Of a stretch of DNA of 64,000 nt, positions 36,454-44,555 are shown piece by piece. Each line of letters opens with the position of its first letter. Position 1 is the stretch's first letter. The notes under the pieces are model-generated. The model was not told the DNA's origin and ran no database searches. It saw nothing but the letters and a program-made list of their open reading frames with translations. A program made the translations under genes and the position numbers. The DNA comes from Rhodothalassium salexigens DSM 2132 (lineage in GTDB: Bacteria > Pseudomonadota > Alphaproteobacteria > Sphingomonadales > Rhodothalassiaceae), in contig NZ_SLXO01000002.1 of NCBI RefSeq assembly GCF_004341375.1, forward strand, positions 248,001-312,000. The letters are read 5' to 3'.

Positions 36454-37206
36454 TCAGGCGTCGCCCGGGTCGCGCGGCGCCCAGGTCAGGGTCTTGAACA
36501 CGCCGCGCAGGGTCTGCACCTCCTGGTCGGTCAGCCGGGCGTTCTCCAGCAAGGTGCGCAATGACCGCGCCTGGCGCTCGTAGCGGCCCTCGCTGCGGAA
36601 ATAGCCGCGCGCGTCGAGGTCGGCGACCAGTTGCGCGTGCAGGTCGGCCAGCGCCTGCTTGGGCGCGCCCTGGCCGGCGCGATGGTCGGCCACCGCCGGC
36701 GCCGGGGCGCGGTGCTGGAACCACTCATAGGCCACCAGCACCACCGCCTGGGCCAGGTTGAGCGAGCCGAAAGCGGGGTTGACCGGCACGGTCAGGATGG
36801 TGTCGGCGAGCGCCAGATCCTCATTGCTGAGGCCCGAGCGTTCCGGCCCGAACACCAGCGCCACCCGGCCGCCGGCATCAATCTCGGCATGGGCCTGGGC
36901 GGCGGCTTCCAAGGGCGTGACCACCGGCATCACCATGCCCCGGTCGCGCACCGTGGTGGCGAACACCCGGCGGCAATCGCCGACCGCCTCGCCCAGGCTG
37001 TCGACCACCCGCGCCCGGTCGAGCACCACATCGGCGCCGGCCGCCGCCGGACCGGCCGCCGGGTTGGGCCAACCGTCGCGCGGCGCCACCAGCACCAGAT
37101 CGGTGAGGCCGAAATTGTACATCGCCCGCGCGGTCTTACCGATATTCTCGCCCAGTTGCGGGCGGACCAGGACGACGATGGGGTGGGCTTGGGGGGCTGG
37201 GGCCAT
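36454..37206 (-). CDS. RNA methyltransferase, TrmJ/TrmH (SPOUT) family
   Basis: 250 residues from ATG 37206. The SPOUT knot motifs are the N-terminal VLVRPQLGENIGKTARAMYNFGL, VALVFGPERSGLSNEDLALAD and VPVNPAFGSLNLAQAVVLVAYEW, where the S-adenosylmethionine loop is formed. A C-terminal helical extension of about 70 residues (LRTLLENARLTDQEVQTLRGV) is characteristic of TrmJ, the tRNA 2'-O-methyltransferase for position 32. Divergent from the CPBP protease gene. The assignment to TrmJ rather than another TrmH relative is good but not certain. Confidence 0.87.
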   Translation of the reverse strand: MAPAPQAHPIVVLVRPQLGENIGKTARAMYNFGLTDLVLVAPRDGWPNPAAGPAAAGADVVLDRARVVDSLGEAVGDCRRVFATTVRDRGMVMPVVTPLEAAAQAHAEIDAGGRVALVFGPERSGLSNEDLALADTILTVPVNPAFGSLNLAQAVVLVAYEWFQHRAPAPAVADHRAGQGAPKQALADLHAQLVADLDARGYFRSEGRYERQARSLRTLLENARLTDQEVQTLRGVFKTLTWAPRDPGDA

Positions 37207-37413
37207 GATGTGCGAAAACCGGGCTGGATGGGCGAGCGGGACGGGCGCCGGCGCGCGCTTCAAGGGGGCGACGCCGGCCGGGCTCCGCTCTAGCCCAAGG
37301 CCGGCGGGGGTGCAAACGAAACTGCCGCACGCCGCCTGGCCCCGCGCCACCGGCAAGGGGCTCGACAGAGCCGGGCCGGCGGGGCAGGGTCGCCCCCCAC
37401 GATCGGAGTCACA

Positions 37414-38112
37414 ATGACCGCACTCACCATGACCGCACTGGGACTGATCCTCTTCCTCGGCATATTCCCAGCCATCGGCTTCGCCTCGGCGCGCACCATG
37501 TCGCGGCTGCTGCTGGACGACCGGCCGCCCGAACGCCCGTCGCTCTACCTCAATGCCATGCTGTCGCAATGGGCCCTGGTGGTGCCGCTGGTCACGCTGT
37601 TCGCCCTCACCGGCACCGATCTGGCGCGGCTCGGCCTGCATCTGTCCGGTGGGCCGGCGGTGTGGGCGGGCTTTGCTGCCGTGGCCGCGATCCATGTGGG
37701 GCTGTTGGCGGTGCGCGCCCGGGCGGTGCGGTCGAGCCGCCTGCGGGTCTGGCTGTGGCGCCGCATGCACCCGGCGACCCGGCGCCTGTTGCCGCAGACG
37801 CCGGCCGATCTGGCGGCCTTCGCCCCGGTGGCGGTGACCGCCGGGGTGTGCGAGGAGATCCTGTTTCGCGGCCTGCCGTTCTTCCTGTTGGCCGACCTGC
37901 CCGCCGCTGCGGTGCTGGTCATCTCGGCGCTGTCGTTCGGCACCCTGCATCTCTATCAGGGTGTTCTGGGCTTCGCCGTCACTGCGATCGCCGGGCTGGC
38001 GTTCGGCGGGCTCTATCTGGCCACCGGCTCGCTGCTGCCGGTGATGCTGCTGCACGGGCTCTACAATTGGGAGGTGGCGCGGCTGCACCTTTTGCTGGTC
38101 GACACCCAGTAG
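37414..38112 (+). CDS. CPBP family intramembrane glutamic endopeptidase
   Basis: 232 residues with about five to six hydrophobic segments. The CPBP/ABI (Rce1-like) motifs are present: EEILFRG (the double Glu plus Arg), FGTLHLYQG and HGLYNWE near the C-terminus. In this family the Glu and His residues form a catalytic site in the membrane. Many bacterial members have unknown substrates, some linked to bacteriocin immunity or protein maturation. It is a single gene between the divergent methyltransferase gene and the convergent DUF3775 gene. CGGAG sits shortly before the ATG. Confidence 0.85.
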   Translation: MTALTMTALGLILFLGIFPAIGFASARTMSRLLLDDRPPERPSLYLNAMLSQWALVVPLVTLFALTGTDLARLGLHLSGGPAVWAGFAAVAAIHVGLLAVRARAVRSSRLRVWLWRRMHPATRRLLPQTPADLAAFAPVAVTAGVCEEILFRGLPFFLLADLPAAAVLVISALSFGTLHLYQGVLGFAVTAIAGLAFGGLYLATGSLLPVMLLHGLYNWEVARLHLLLVDTQ

Positions 38113-38131
38113 CGCAGGCGCCCGGTCCGCT

Positions 38132-38503
38132 TCACTCGGTCAGCGCATCGAGCCCGTTGACCAGTTGGTCGGCCAAGAGCGGCGTCCCCATCAAATATTC
38201 CGACGTGGAGTGGATCGCCTCCTCGCGCGCGGTGCGCACCGCATCGTCCCATTCCTCGGGCTCGAACGTGCCGCGGCCAATCCACACCAGGGCGACCAGT
38301 TGCGCCTGCTGCTCCTCGCTCATGTCGTCGATCGCCGCCTCCAACAGGTCGGCTTCGGGCGTCGGATAGGGCGACTTGCGCGTCGCCTCGCCGCCGGTGT
38401 CGTCGCCGCTGTCCAGCCCCTGCCCCGCGGAGATGAACTGCGCCTCGTAGTCGCGAGCCAGAACGATGAGGCGATTGATGTCGTCGGTTGGCACGGTCAG
38501 CAT
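38132..38503 (-). CDS. DUF3775 family protein
   Basis: 123 residues beginning MLTVPTDDINRLIVLAR at ATG 38503, chosen because GGAGG lies 6 bases upstream. An ATG at 38557 would add 18 residues without a ribosome site. It continues with a Glu-rich helical domain (ATRKSPYPTPEADLLEAAIDD, IGRGTFEPEEWDDAVRTARE). The spacing and motifs correspond to DUF3775, small cytoplasmic proteins of unknown role common in Alphaproteobacteria. Acidic, no membrane segments. Confidence 0.75.
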   Translation of the reverse strand: MLTVPTDDINRLIVLARDYEAQFISAGQGLDSGDDTGGEATRKSPYPTPEADLLEAAIDDMSEEQQAQLVALVWIGRGTFEPEEWDDAVRTAREEAIHSTSEYLMGTPLLADQLVNGLDALTE

Positions 38504-38626
38504 GAGCGGCCTCCATTCAGGAAATACACCCGTCGGGTCCATCATGTTCCCGGCCATATGGACAGGACAAGGACGATCGAAAAGAGCGGTCGCCGGCGGC
38601 GTTGGGTCTTGCCGTTCCGGTCACGC

Positions 38627-38638
38627 CGATATATATCG
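38627..38638. promoter_or_regulatory. 12-bp perfect palindrome before the exported-protein/PspB-like pair
   Basis: CGATATATATCG lies 22 bp upstream of the ATG at 38661, within an AT-rich stretch that stands out from its GC-rich surroundings. It could be an operator or an extended -10-like element. No known consensus is claimed. Confidence 0.35.
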
Positions 38639-38660
38639 AAACTATACATAGGAGACGCCC

Positions 38661-39479
38661 ATGATGACCCCTTATCTTGCCCGCCCCCTTGGTTCCGCGC
38701 CCTGGATCGCGGCGCTTGCGCTGGCCGGCCTGACCGGTCCGGCCGGCCTGGCCCAAGCCCAGGAGCAAGGCGACACCGACTGGCTGGCAGCGGCGCAAAA
38801 GCTGACCAGCCCGCATCCCGTCGACGCCTTCGATTACCAAGCCGAACTGATCATCGACGCCGAAGACGAACGGATGCACATCGTCGCCACCCATGCCGGC
38901 GGCGAGACCGGCGAGGACGCCTGGACGGTGACCAAGTTTGAGACCGCCGGCGCGGTTGCCGGCGACGACAAGGCCGACGGTCGCGCCGAAATCGACAACA
39001 TGGCGCTGCCGAGCTATGAGGACATCGTCGGCGGTCTGAAGGGCGCCCAGTTGATCCGCGAAGACGACCAGGTGGCGGTCTACCGAATCGCCGGCTTGGA
39101 CAGCGACGACGTGCCGCTCGGCGACGTGGGCACCAACGGCACGGTCGATGTGGACGGCGACCTGCCGGGCGAGGTCATCGTGCGCAAGACCAGCCCCTTG
39201 GGCCCGTATGTGGAATCGGTCGAGGTCGCGCTGCCCGAACGGGTCGGCTGGCGCGCCGTGGCGTCGCTCGAAGATCTGGGCCTGGCGTTTCGCTTCACCG
39301 TCGAGCCAAGCGGCCAAGGCGTCCTGCCCAGTCACATGACCGTCGATGTTGCCGGCAAAGTCTTGTACTTTTTCGGCTACGACGCGCACATACAGGTTGA
39401 TCAGACCGGCTTTCGCCTCGCCGCGGCCGCCGCTGACAAGGGCGACGCGGACCAGTCCGAGGGTCGCGCAGGGCAGTGA
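38661..39479 (+). CDS. Exported protein of unknown function
   Basis: 272 residues with a signal peptide (ALALAGLTGPAGLAQAQ, predicted cut after AQA). The mature protein is acidic and mostly beta-strand by pattern (for example VEVALPERVGWRAVASLEDL, FRFTVEPSGQGVLPSHMTVD). I do not recognise a domain. A periplasmic beta-clamp or LolA-like fold is possible but unsupported. AGGAGACGCCC precedes the paired ATGs. The next gene, 42 bp downstream, encodes a PspB-like membrane peptide, so the two may act together at the envelope. Confidence 0.68.
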   Translation: MMTPYLARPLGSAPWIAALALAGLTGPAGLAQAQEQGDTDWLAAAQKLTSPHPVDAFDYQAELIIDAEDERMHIVATHAGGETGEDAWTVTKFETAGAVAGDDKADGRAEIDNMALPSYEDIVGGLKGAQLIREDDQVAVYRIAGLDSDDVPLGDVGTNGTVDVDGDLPGEVIVRKTSPLGPYVESVEVALPERVGWRAVASLEDLGLAFRFTVEPSGQGVLPSHMTVDVAGKVLYFFGYDAHIQVDQTGFRLAAAAADKGDADQSEGRAGQ

Positions 39480-39521
39480 CGCCCGCACACCCCGCGCCAA
39501 CCCCAGCCATAGGAGACATCC

Positions 39522-39746
39522 ATGAGCGGCACCATGATGGTGGTGGTGATTGTCGCCATAGCCTTGGCGGCCGGTGGCTTGGAAGCCTTGCTCAAGCACC
39601 GCGAGAAGATGGCCAAAGTCGCGGCCCAACGCGGCGACAGTCAGACCGCCAACCGCATCGCCGCGTTGGAGGATCGGGTACGCACCCTCGAACGCATCGT
39701 CACCGACCGGGGGCACAATCTACGCGACGAGATCGATTCGCTGTAG
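39522..39746 (+). CDS. PspB-like small membrane protein
   Basis: 74 residues: an N-terminal transmembrane helix (MMVVVIVAIALAAGG), a charged helix (LLKHREKMAKVAAQRG) and a C-terminal coiled segment RIAALEDRVRTLERIVTDRG followed by LRDEID. This C-terminal pattern is the one seen in PspB, which with PspC controls PspF/PspA envelope stress responses. No pspA, pspC or pspF is present here, so this is a PspB-like protein rather than a phage-shock operon member. AGGAGACATCC lies before the ATG. Likely co-transcribed with the exported protein upstream. Confidence 0.7.
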   Translation: MSGTMMVVVIVAIALAAGGLEALLKHREKMAKVAAQRGDSQTANRIAALEDRVRTLERIVTDRGHNLRDEIDSL

Positions 39747-39861
39747 CCGACGCCGGCGCACCCGCCGGCCGCCGCCGGTCGCGGGGCCCGACGCGCCGGA
39801 TGTCCGCGCGCCTCGGGGCCATTGGCCGGCGGGCGGGGTGTGGCGGGACCGGCGCCTTGGT

Positions 39862-40530
39862 TCAGGCGCGCCGAATGACGCCCGCCGCCCGGGTCACATT
39901 ATCCGACAGATCGTCCAGACCGCAGAAATCGATGACCTGGGCCAAACTGGCCTCGGGGGCCTGGGTCAAAGCCTCGTAGCTGACGCCTAAGAACGGCTTC
40001 TTGATCGCCATCAGCGCGCCGACCGTCTTGTTGACCAGCACCCGGCCGCCGGCGAGCCCATAGAGTTCGGGCCACCCGCGCCGCTGGCGGGTCATTTCCA
40101 CCTCCTCCAACGGCCGGTGCATCAAGATCACCGACAAATCGAAGAAATAGGTCAGATAGGGCAAGGCAAGGCCCGCGAGGGGCATTTTGAGCAGAAACCG
40201 CGGCCGGGCACCGACGATCGCGCCATGCTTGCCCGCCGCGACCTCAGCGGCAAACGCCTGCAAATCGCGCGCGAAGGGCGCGACCACGTCGGGCTTGATC
40301 GTCAAGGTCGCCTCGTCGGTGTAGCGCAACACAAGGTCGCGAAACGGCAGAAGCTCGAAGGCATTGGGTGTGGCCGGGTCGTTGGTGTGCAGGTGCGGGC
40401 CCAGGGCCGGCACGCCCAATTCGGCCAGGGCCGCCGCCATGGCGGTGGTGCCGCTGCCCCAGGTCCCGGCGATGAAGATAAGCTGCAGTGGTCCCTCCCC
40501 TTGACGGCGATGCGTGACGATGGCGCGCAC
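39862..40530 (-). CDS. Sulfotransferase-family protein with intact P-loop
   Basis: About 210-222 residues. After the start comes LIFIAGTWGSGTTAMAAAL, a classical sulfotransferase PAPS-binding loop (G-x-GSGTT). Later segments MHRPLEEVEMTRQRRGW (3'-phosphate region, R-P-x-E), KPFLGVSYEALTQAPEASL and VIDFCGLDD fit the fold. Start codon problem: GTG at 40530 has no ribosome site. A CTG at 40488, right before the first strand, is preceded by AGGGGAGGG at a good distance and may be the true start. The acceptor is unknown. It is convergent with the PspB-like gene and divergent from the acylase gene. Confidence 0.72.
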   Translation of the reverse strand: MRAIVTHRRQGEGPLQLIFIAGTWGSGTTAMAAALAELGVPALGPHLHTNDPATPNAFELLPFRDLVLRYTDEATLTIKPDVVAPFARDLQAFAAEVAAGKHGAIVGARPRFLLKMPLAGLALPYLTYFFDLSVILMHRPLEEVEMTRQRRGWPELYGLAGGRVLVNKTVGALMAIKKPFLGVSYEALTQAPEASLAQVIDFCGLDDLSDNVTRAAGVIRRA

Positions 40531-40718
40531 TATGGCGCGCCGCCCACGCCCGGCGCAACCATCACCCGTGTCGGCACAATGGGTCGGCGGCTGGGTGCAC
40601 GCCGGCACCGCCTCGCCCTTGCCCATGCCGCCACAACACCGCACACTGACGCCAGACAGCGCGCCTGGAGCGACCAACCGATGCCCCATCCGCCCGTGTT
40701 GAACAGCGCCACCCGCCG

Positions 40719-43127
40719 ATGACGGGTCCGGACACAGGGCCAAAGGCGACCGGCCCGAAACCGCCGAGCGCGTCCGCACCCGCGGCGACCGTCGCCGGCG
40801 CGGATGCCCCCGGCTCCGCCACGGGCGCCGCCGAGCCCGGCCCGGCAGTCGCGGCTGGCGGCGACACCGCGCCAGGCGCCACGGCGGACACCCGCGTCCG
40901 GCGCCGCCGGCGGCGTTTGCCGTGGCGCGGCATCGGTGCGGGCGTGGCCGCGTTGCTGATCGTCACGCTGGCGGGGCTGGCCGTGCACACCCGGGTCAAA
41001 TGGCCGGCGCCGCCGTCGCTGGCCAGCCTGCGCGACGCGGCGCGGGCCTATGACGTGCGTATCCTGCGCGACCGCTGGGGCGTGCCGCACATTCACGGGC
41101 GCACCGACGCCGCCACCGCCTTCGGCCTCGGCTATGCCCATGCCGAAGACGATTGGCCGACCCTTGAACGGGTGGTCCTCATGAGCCGTGGCCATCTGGC
41201 GGCCCATGACGGCGCCCAAGCAGCCATGGGCGACTATCTGGTGCACCTGTTCCGCGTGCGCGAGACGGTCGCCGCGCGCTACGAGACCGACCTGTCGGCG
41301 GCAACCCGGGCCCTGCTCGACGGCTATGCCGCGGGCCTCAATCTGTGGGCCGGCGAGCACCCCGAGGCGGTGCGGGCGGGCGTCCTGCCGGTAACCGGAC
41401 AGGACATCGTCGCCGGGTTCGTCTTCCGGGTGCCGTTCTTCTTCGGCTTGGACCGGGAATTGGCCGCCCTGGTCGAGCCCGCCGAACCGGCCGCCGCCAG
41501 CCGCGCCGCGCCGCCCCCTGCGACCGCCACCGCCGCCGCGATCCGGCGCACCGGTCTGGCCCTGCGCGCCGGCCTGCCCGAAGCGGCGCTCGGCAGCAAC
41601 GCCATTGCCGTCGCGCCAGCGCGCGCGCCCGACGGCCACACCCGCCTGCTGGTCAATTCCCACCAGCCCTATGAGGGGCCGGTGGCGTGGTACGAGGTGC
41701 GGCTCAAGTCGGACGAGGGCTGGGACGCCATCGGCGCCACCTTCCCCGGCGCGCCGGTGATGCTGCACGGCGCCAACCGCCATCTGGGCTGGGCGCACAC
41801 GGTCAACAAGCCCGACCTGGTGGACGCGTTCAAGCTGATCGTCGACGACCCCGCCGAGCCCGAACGGTTGCGCTTCGACGGCCGCTGGGTTGCGCTCGAC
41901 CGGCGCACGGTGACCCTGCGGATCGGCTTGGCGCCCGGGTTCGCCTGGCCGGTGACCCGCGACGTGTTGTGGTCGCCGGCCCATGACGCCCCGGTGATCG
42001 AGACGCCCAGCGGCTTCTATGCCATCCGCCACGCCGCCCAAGGCGCCATCGGCCAGGTGGAGCAATGGTTGGCCATGAACAAGGCCCGCGACCTGGACGC
42101 CTGGATGGCCGCCATGGCGCGCAACCAGATCCCCAGCTTCAACACCGTCTATGCCGACGGCCAAGGCAATATCGCCTTCGTCTACAATGCCCGGGTGCCG
42201 GCGCGGGCCTCGGGCTGGCCGTGGCGCGGCGTGCTGCCGGGCGACCTGTCCACCGTGGCCTGGCGGTCGGTGCGTGGCTTCGACGCCGTGCCGCGGTTGG
42301 TCAACCCGGCCGCCGGCTATGTGGTGTCGGCCAATCACAGCCCGCTCGACGTGACCGACGCGCCCGACAATCTGGCCGCCGAAACCCTCGACCCCACCCT
42401 GGGCGTCGAACGGGGCATGACCAACCGCGCGCTCCGGGCCCGCGCGCTCTATGGCGGCGCGGCGCCGATCTCGCGTGCGGCGTTCATCGCCAACAAGTTC
42501 GACACCCGCTACGCCGCCGGCAGCGCGCCGGTGCGCCTGGTGGTGTCGTTGCTCAACGGCACGCTGCCGGACACCGCCGACAATGCCCGCAAACGCTGGG
42601 TGCTCGAACACTGGAACGCCAATGCCGAGGCCGACAACCCAAGCGCCGCCCTGGTGCTGCTGACCGCGCTGAAGGCGCTCGACGACTCGTCGGGCAATGG
42701 CCGGGTGGTCCGCGACCCGGTGGCGGCGTTGCACGAGGCGGCCGACGAACTCATGCGCCATCATGGCCGGCTCGATGTGCCCTGGGGCACGGTGATGCGA
42801 CTCGACCGCGGCCGGGTCGACGAAGCCCTGAGCGGCGGCCCCGACACGCTGCGCGCGCTTTATGGCGGCGACACGCTCGACCCCGACGGCAGGCTGCGCG
42901 CCAGCGTCGGCGACAGCTATATCCTGGTGGCCGATTGGGCGGCCGACGGCACCCTGCGGGTCGACACCGTGCACCAGTACGGCGCCGCCGTGCACGACCC
43001 GGCGTCCCCCCACTATGACGATCAGGCCCGGCTATTCGCCGCCGAGACGCTCAAACCGATGGCGCTCGACCTGGAGACGGTCGCCGCCCGGGCGACGCGG
43101 GACTACCGCCCCGGCGCCGACCGCTGA
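40719..43127 (+). CDS. Penicillin acylase family protein, membrane-anchored
   Basis: 802 residues. Residues 1-65 are a low-complexity Ala/Pro/Gly cytoplasmic tail ending in six Arg, followed by one transmembrane helix (residues ~72-90), so it is probably anchored with the enzyme in the periplasm. The Ntn-hydrolase domain starts VRILRDRWGVPHIHGRTDA, has FGLGYAHAEDDW, and the autocatalytic nucleophile S293 in LGSNAIAV. The beta-chain has MLHGANRHLGWAHTVNKPD and SANHSPLD. Relatives hydrolyse amides such as penicillins, acyl-homoserine lactones or aculeacin. The actual substrate is unknown. The usual cut-out spacer before S293 is Ala/Pro-rich here. Confidence 0.87.
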   Translation: MTGPDTGPKATGPKPPSASAPAATVAGADAPGSATGAAEPGPAVAAGGDTAPGATADTRVRRRRRRLPWRGIGAGVAALLIVTLAGLAVHTRVKWPAPPSLASLRDAARAYDVRILRDRWGVPHIHGRTDAATAFGLGYAHAEDDWPTLERVVLMSRGHLAAHDGAQAAMGDYLVHLFRVRETVAARYETDLSAATRALLDGYAAGLNLWAGEHPEAVRAGVLPVTGQDIVAGFVFRVPFFFGLDRELAALVEPAEPAAASRAAPPPATATAAAIRRTGLALRAGLPEAALGSNAIAVAPARAPDGHTRLLVNSHQPYEGPVAWYEVRLKSDEGWDAIGATFPGAPVMLHGANRHLGWAHTVNKPDLVDAFKLIVDDPAEPERLRFDGRWVALDRRTVTLRIGLAPGFAWPVTRDVLWSPAHDAPVIETPSGFYAIRHAAQGAIGQVEQWLAMNKARDLDAWMAAMARNQIPSFNTVYADGQGNIAFVYNARVPARASGWPWRGVLPGDLSTVAWRSVRGFDAVPRLVNPAAGYVVSANHSPLDVTDAPDNLAAETLDPTLGVERGMTNRALRARALYGGAAPISRAAFIANKFDTRYAAGSAPVRLVVSLLNGTLPDTADNARKRWVLEHWNANAEADNPSAALVLLTALKALDDSSGNGRVVRDPVAALHEAADELMRHHGRLDVPWGTVMRLDRGRVDEALSGGPDTLRALYGGDTLDPDGRLRASVGDSYILVADWAADGTLRVDTVHQYGAAVHDPASPHYDDQARLFAAETLKPMALDLETVAARATRDYRPGADR

Positions 43128-43166
43128 CCACCGACCCAGACGCCGCCCCGACCCTTTGGGCGCCGC

Positions 43167-43859
43167 TCAAGCGCGGGCGCCGGGATAGCGCAGCCGGCCC
43201 AAAAAGCGCGTCAAGCTGGGGCGGTTCTCGTCCAGCGACAGCACCTTGGCCTTGGTTTTCTCGAACTGCATGACGTTTTCGATCCGCCGGGCCAGAAACG
43301 CTCGGGTTTCGTCCAGGTCGGGCGTGTCGTCGCCCATCCAGACCAACACGGTGGAGGCGTAGACACCGGACAGGATCGTCCGCTTGGTGTACCAGTTGTA
43401 GTCGGTGGAGGTGTCGCCTGCCGCGCGCCACATGGCATCGGCGGCGCGCCAGGTGTAGCGCGACATGCGGCTGGCGTGGACCGGTTGCGACAACAGACCG
43501 ACCAGCCGCCGCATGGCCTCGCGATGCTTTTGCGCATGCTCCAGGCGGACCAAAACGGCGGTGGTGATCTTCTCGCGCACTTTCATGGTGTCGACGCCGC
43601 GGGCGGTCAACGCCTCGGTCATCACCCGGTCGGTCTCGGACAGGCAGAAATCGACCACGTCCCAAAGCCCCTCGGGAAACGCCAGATCGGCCAGCGCCGG
43701 ATCGAGCCCCAGGTCGCGCGCGCCCCGATAGACGCTGTCCATGGTCCAGCCGTCGAATGCGAAATGCTCCATGGCGGCGGCCAGCAACGCGCCGCGGCGT
43801 TCCTCGGGCGTGATGTCGCCGGAATTGTCCCCCGGCCGGGCTTGAGCTGTGGCGGTCAT
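43167..43859 (-). CDS. COQ9 family protein (ubiquinone biosynthesis)
   Basis: 230 residues. The TetR-like N-terminal helices (RGALLAAAMEHFAFDGWTMDSV) and the COQ9 C-terminal region (SRYTWRAADAMWRAAGDTSTDYNWYTKRTILSGVYAST) with a lipid-binding helix pattern are diagnostic. COQ9 helps present the quinone intermediate to hydroxylase COQ7 in mitochondria. Alphaproteobacterial homologues are ancestral and presumed to act likewise. It is divergent from rpsU, the usual alphaproteobacterial arrangement. Confidence 0.9.
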   Translation of the reverse strand: MTATAQARPGDNSGDITPEERRGALLAAAMEHFAFDGWTMDSVYRGARDLGLDPALADLAFPEGLWDVVDFCLSETDRVMTEALTARGVDTMKVREKITTAVLVRLEHAQKHREAMRRLVGLLSQPVHASRMSRYTWRAADAMWRAAGDTSTDYNWYTKRTILSGVYASTVLVWMGDDTPDLDETRAFLARRIENVMQFEKTKAKVLSLDENRPSLTRFLGRLRYPGARA

Positions 43860-44194
43860 GGGTATCCTTCCGTCTGAACCGGCCGCCGGCGCGGCGGCAT
43901 GCGTCTGCCTGCGTGATTACGACAAACCCGCCCGCGCGGACCAGTGGCTTTATTTTGCGCCTTAACCGAGTTATAGTCGAGCGTTGAACGGATCGGCACG
44001 GATCGCCCCCGACACGTCGGGGCGCGGGTTCTTTTGCCGATCCGACATTTTTGATGACAGGGGCGCGCGCGTTTGTTATGTGCGCCGTCATATTTCTTGG
44101 CGGTTGCCGTCGTGCCCGCCACCCGCGTACCGACTGTCGGCCGACAAACCGACCCACGGATCAGGATCAAGCGAGCCCAGGAGATCGCCGCAAT
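43860..44194 (+). other. COQ9-rpsU divergent intergenic region with a hairpin
   Basis: This 335-bp gap should hold the promoters of both genes. An AT-richer patch runs 43950-43985 and 44035-44105. A hairpin, CCCCGAC (44007-44013) with GTCGGGG (44016-44022) and a 2-base loop, is followed by GCGGGTTCTTTT, so it may be a small terminator or leader structure. An in-frame extension of rpsU upstream to 44051 contains a lipobox-like GGC but is not credible as coding. No -35/-10 pair is clear enough to mark. Confidence 0.45.
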
Positions 44195-44407
44195 ATGCAA
44201 GTATCTGTTCGCGACAACAACGTCGACCAAGCGCTCCGCGCGCTGAAGAAGAAGCTCCAGCGCGAAGGTGTCTACCGCGAGATGAAGCTGCGCCGCTTCT
44301 ACGAAAAGCCTTCCGAAAAGAAGGCCCGTGAGCAGGCCGCCGCCGTCCGCCGGGCCCGGAAGCTGGAGCGCAAGCGTGCCGAACGCGATGGCTTGCTGAA
44401 GCGCTAA
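44195..44407 (+). CDS. rpsU: 30S ribosomal protein S21
   Basis: 70 residues, highly basic: [20 protein letters not shown] and [15 protein letters not shown] near the end. This is bS21, which binds the 3' end region of 16S rRNA and helps initiation. CCAGGAG lies about 12 bases before ATG 44195. It is followed by a strong intrinsic terminator at 44474-44511. Confidence 0.96.
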   Translation: MQVSVRDNNVDQALRALKKKLQREGVYREMKLRRFYEKPSEKKAREQAAAVRRARKLERKRAERDGLLKR

Positions 44408-44473
44408 GACCGATCTTGGAGATGTCCTGAGACGCCGGGCAACCAGCCCTGCGCGTCGACGCGGGTATCTCAA

Positions 44474-44511
44474 CAAAAGCCGCCGATGGCACCATCGGCG
44501 GCTTTTGTTTT
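44474..44511 (+). terminator. Strong Rho-independent terminator after rpsU
   Basis: CAAAAGCCGCCGATGG (44474-44489) pairs without mismatch with CCATCGGCGGCTTTTG (44492-44507) across a two-base gap, then TTTTG. A stem this long with flanking A and T tracts can stop transcription from both sides. It also lies downstream of the convergent TRAP operon. Confidence 0.92.
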
Positions 44512-44555
44512 GTGCCGTGCAGCCCGTGAGCGTGACGCGGTGCGCGAAAACTGCC

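Noticed and set aside
40530-43013. A minus-strand open frame of about 830 codons opposite the acylase gene.
   Set aside because: Joins the sulfotransferase frame by chance. The region is fully explained by the acylase on the plus strand.
44051-44194. In-frame N-terminal extension of rpsU containing a lipobox-like LGGC.
   Set aside because: S21 starts at MQVSVRD in all families and has its own ribosome site. The lipobox resemblance is chance.
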